This document shows positions 5,601-7,184 of a stretch of DNA of 7,184 bases, piece by piece (position 1 is the stretch's first letter; every line of letters starts with the position of its first letter). The stretch spans positions 1 to 7,184 of the forward strand of contig DASUFK010000239.1 in the NCBI GenBank assembly GCA_036274615.1, in the 5' to 3' direction. Both the position numbers and the translations under genes were made by a program. The notes below the pieces were generated by a model, which was given only the letters and a program-made list of their open reading frames with translations, made no database searches and was not told where the DNA came from. Source of the DNA: FEN-1219 sp036274615 (lineage in GTDB: Bacteria > Pseudomonadota > Gammaproteobacteria > Steroidobacterales > Rariloculaceae).

Positions 5601-6601
5601 AGGAGCCAGGGTGGCGGGGGCAGGCCCTTCGCCCGCAGGAACTCGGGGTTGTAGAGCTTCGATTGGTAGCGCGAGCCCGAGTCGGCGAGCACCGTCACGA
5701 TCGTCTTGCCGGGGCCGAGCGCGCGCGCGAGCCGGATGGCGCCGGCCACGTTGATGCCGGTGGAGCCGCCGAGCAGCAGCCCCTCGGTCTGCACGAGGTC
5801 GTAGAGCACCGGCAGCATCTCGGTGTCGGGAATCTGGAACGCGTCGTCGATGCGCGCGCCGTCCAAGTTGCCCGTGACGCGTCCCTGGCCGATGCCTTCG
5901 CTCACCGAGCTGCCCTGCGACGGCTTGACCTCGCCCGTCTTGATCCAGTTGTAGACGGCGGCGCCGAGCGGATCCGCCGCGGCGGTGACGATGTTCGGGT
6001 TGCGCTGCTTGAGATACGCGGCGACGCCCGCGAGCGTGCCGCCCGTGCCGACGGCGCAGGTGAACCCGTCGACGACGCCGTCCGTCTGTTCCCAGATCTC
6101 GGGGCCGGTGCTCGCGGTGTGCCCGTCGCGGTTCGCGTGGTTGTCCCACTGATTCGCGTACAGCACGCCGTGCGGCTCCTTCGCGGCGAGCTCCTCCGCC
6201 GTGCGCTTCGCCTGGTGCACGTAGTTGTTCGGGTCCTTGTACGGCACCGCCGGCACCTCGCGAAGCTCCGCGCCGCAAAGCCGGAGCGCGTCCTTCTTCT
6301 CCTGCGACTGCGTGTTCGGCATCAGGATCAGCGTGCGATAGCCGCGCGAGTTGCCCACGAGCGCGAGCCCGATGCCGGTGTTGCCGGCCGTGCCCTCGAC
6401 GATCAATCCGCCGGGCTCGAGCACACCGCGCCGCTCGGCGTCGAGCACCATGTACTTCGCCGCGCGATCCTTCACGGAGCCGCCGGGATTCAGGAACTCG
6501 GCCTTGCCCAAGATCGTGCAGCCGGTGATCTCCGACGCCTTGCGCAGCTTGATCAGCGGAGTGTTGCCGACGGCGTCGACGAAGTCGGTGCGAATGTCCA
6601 T
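5591..6601 (-). CDS. Cysteine synthase family enzyme (O-acetylserine sulfhydrylase-like)
   Basis: Cytoplasmic fold-type II PLP enzyme (336 aa), expected to replace the acetyl group of O-acetylserine with sulfide to give cysteine. The PLP lysine is Lys44 in NPGGSVKDR. The substrate loop is TAGNTG (71-76), with Ala where CysK and CBS proteins usually have Ser. The phosphate-binding loop is GTGGT (185-189), and Ser280 in GGSTG is placed to bind the pyridine nitrogen. EGIGQG at 235-240 is the flexible-loop motif. There is no C-terminal CBS regulatory domain. The protein is somewhat longer than E. coli CysK (about 323 aa) and looks like the extended bacterial subgroup, so a cystathionine beta-synthase role cannot be excluded. 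It starts 22 bp after the DUF4399 gene, probably in one transcript, and lacks a clear Shine-Dalgarno. Its last two sense codons and stop lie inside the adjacent inverted-repeat element. Confidence 0.93.
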   Translation of the reverse strand: MDIRTDFVDAVGNTPLIKLRKASEITGCTILGKAEFLNPGGSVKDRAAKYMVLDAERRGVLEPGGLIVEGTAGNTGIGLALVGNSRGYRTLILMPNTQSQEKKDALRLCGAELREVPAVPYKDPNNYVHQAKRTAEELAAKEPHGVLYANQWDNHANRDGHTASTGPEIWEQTDGVVDGFTCAVGTGGTLAGVAAYLKQRNPNIVTAAADPLGAAVYNWIKTGEVKPSQGSSVSEGIGQGRVTGNLDGARIDDAFQIPDTEMLPVLYDLVQTEGLLLGGSTGINVAGAIRLARALGPGKTIVTVLADSGSRYQSKLYNPEFLRAKGLPPPPWLLEK

Positions 6602-6623
6602 GCGATTCAGCGCGCGTTCAGCG

Positions 6624-7082
6624 TCACGGGGAGACAGTGATCGTGATCTTCTCCGAACGCACCGGCGGTTGATGGGGGATATGCAACGCGTCGCCGAGCA
6701 CGAGCTGCAATGTGTGCTGCCCCGGGGGCAGCGTGAGCTCGACCTCGGTTTGACCCGCGCCGAAGTGGCGATGCTTGTCGTCGTTCGGGATCGGCACGTT
6801 GTCCGCCGGAGTGTCCGAGTCGATGATCAGGTGGTGATGCCCGGTGTTGGCGTTGGTGACGCCCGCGGGCGCTACTCCCATGCCCTTCAACCCGAAGCGC
6901 ACCACGAAGGGCGACTTCACGGTCGCGCCGTTGGTGGGAGCGATGATGTAGGCCGTGGCGCCGGCCGGCGAAGCGGTGCGCGGCAGCGCCGCCTGCGCGG
7001 CGGGTTGCGCGCCTCCTTGAGCGCTTGCAAGTGCCGGTAGGACCAATAGAAGCAGTCCGCAAAACGGTGTTATCGTGCGCAT
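6624..7082 (-). CDS. Secreted DUF4399 domain protein
   Basis: This 152-aa protein has a Sec signal peptide (Arg2, a hydrophobic run at about 8-20, ALASA then cleavage before Gln22) and a low-complexity Ala/Gln/Pro linker to about residue 42. The DUF4399 domain follows (about 44-151). Family hallmarks are HHHLIID (82-88), the P-I-P-N-D-D turn, KHRHFGAGQTE (103-113), GQHTLQLVLGD (121-131) and a closing PPVRSEKITITV. It is predicted to be periplasmic or secreted, with a beta-sandwich-like pattern. The cluster of conserved histidines suggests metal binding, but no function is established to my knowledge. The start at 7082 is preferred over in-frame ATG 7178 because it begins the signal peptide and has a strong ribosome binding site. 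It heads the probable two-gene unit with the cysteine synthase-like gene. Confidence 0.88.
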   Translation of the reverse strand: MRTITPFCGLLLLVLPALASAQGGAQPAAQAALPRTASPAGATAYIIAPTNGATVKSPFVVRFGLKGMGVAPAGVTNANTGHHHLIIDSDTPADNVPIPNDDKHRHFGAGQTEVELTLPPGQHTLQLVLGDALHIPHQPPVRSEKITITVSP

Positions 7083-7088
7083 GAGTCG

Positions 7089-7093
7089 CCCCT
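7089..7093 (-). promoter_or_regulatory. Shine-Dalgarno site of the DUF4399 gene
   Basis: AGGGG on the minus strand lies 6 nt before the ATG at 7082. It decides the start in favour of the signal-peptide methionine and against the longer frame beginning at 7178. Confidence 0.7.
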
Positions 7094-7100
7094 GTTGGAT

Positions 7101-7138
7101 CGAGTTAATTTTTGTACCGCGAAGGGCACATATTAACA
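7101..7138 (-). promoter_or_regulatory. AT-rich stretch, probable promoter region of the DUF4399-cysteine synthase unit
   Basis: Two A/T-rich patches (7104-7115 and 7128-7136) stand out in otherwise GC-rich DNA upstream of the DUF4399 start. On the minus strand they offer possible -10 hexamers (TAATAT, TACAAA), but no matching -35 at proper spacing is convincing. The promoter probably lies here; its exact position is not resolved. Confidence 0.3.
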
Positions 7139-7184
7139 GGAGCGTCGGCCCGATCCCGACCGCGCCGACTGCGGTCAACCGCGC

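Noticed and set aside
5585..6640. 351-codon open frame on the plus strand opposite the cysteine synthase gene
   Set aside because: It is another antisense shadow with no domain; the opposite strand has all the PLP motifs.
6624..7178. Longer DUF4399 frame starting at 7178
   Set aside because: The extra 32 residues would precede and spoil the signal peptide. ATG 7082 has a well-spaced AGGGG ribosome site, and the extension runs through the AT-rich promoter-like stretch.
1..7184. tRNA, rRNA, CRISPR array, riboswitch, insertion sequence or prophage genes
   Set aside because: No direct-repeat array, structured RNA gene, transposase or integrase motif was seen on either strand. No sulfur-related riboswitch is recognisable before the DUF4399 or PLP enzyme genes, although the upstream sequence available is short.

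Overview
The window is GC-rich (roughly two thirds G+C by eye), densely coded chromosomal DNA. Squalene-hopene cyclase, two lipoproteins with typical lipoboxes and a secreted DUF4399 protein point to a hopanoid-making Gram-negative bacterium, most likely a beta- or gammaproteobacterium. That placement is inferred from protein style, not from a marker gene. No phage, plasmid, tRNA, rRNA or CRISPR feature is visible.

Layout. Positions 42-2400 (+) hold two tandem PLP-dependent enzymes of the Cys/Met metabolism (cystathionine gamma-synthase/lyase) family. Their similarity is low enough to make them old paralogs. They converge on a squalene-hopene cyclase gene at 2435-4441 (-), with a 34-bp gap containing a perfect 16-bp palindrome. 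A 122-bp divergent region (4442-4563) carries an extended -10 element for the cyclase and a GC-rich hairpin. It separates the cyclase from a small predicted lipoprotein at 4564-4944 (+). That gene converges, with only 6 bp between stop codons, on an NlpC/P60 lipoprotein hydrolase at 4951-5472 (-). Upstream on the same strand come an 87-bp hairpin-forming inverted-repeat element (5514-5600), a cysteine synthase-family gene (5591-6601, -) and a DUF4399 secreted protein (6624-7082, -). The last two are 22 bp apart and probably co-transcribed.

Function. Three of the seven genes are PLP enzymes of sulfur amino acid metabolism: one beta-family synthase and two gamma-family lyase/synthase proteins. 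They could cover cysteine synthesis and transsulfuration, though they are not in one operon. The cyclase makes hopanoids for membranes, and the NlpC/P60 protein probably trims peptidoglycan.

Most unusual points. The inverted-repeat element supplies the last two codons and the stop codon of the cysteine synthase gene. The two gamma-family paralogs also differ in a complementary way at the residues that read the far end of the substrate. I see no evidence of a defence system or other wholly new multi-gene system.
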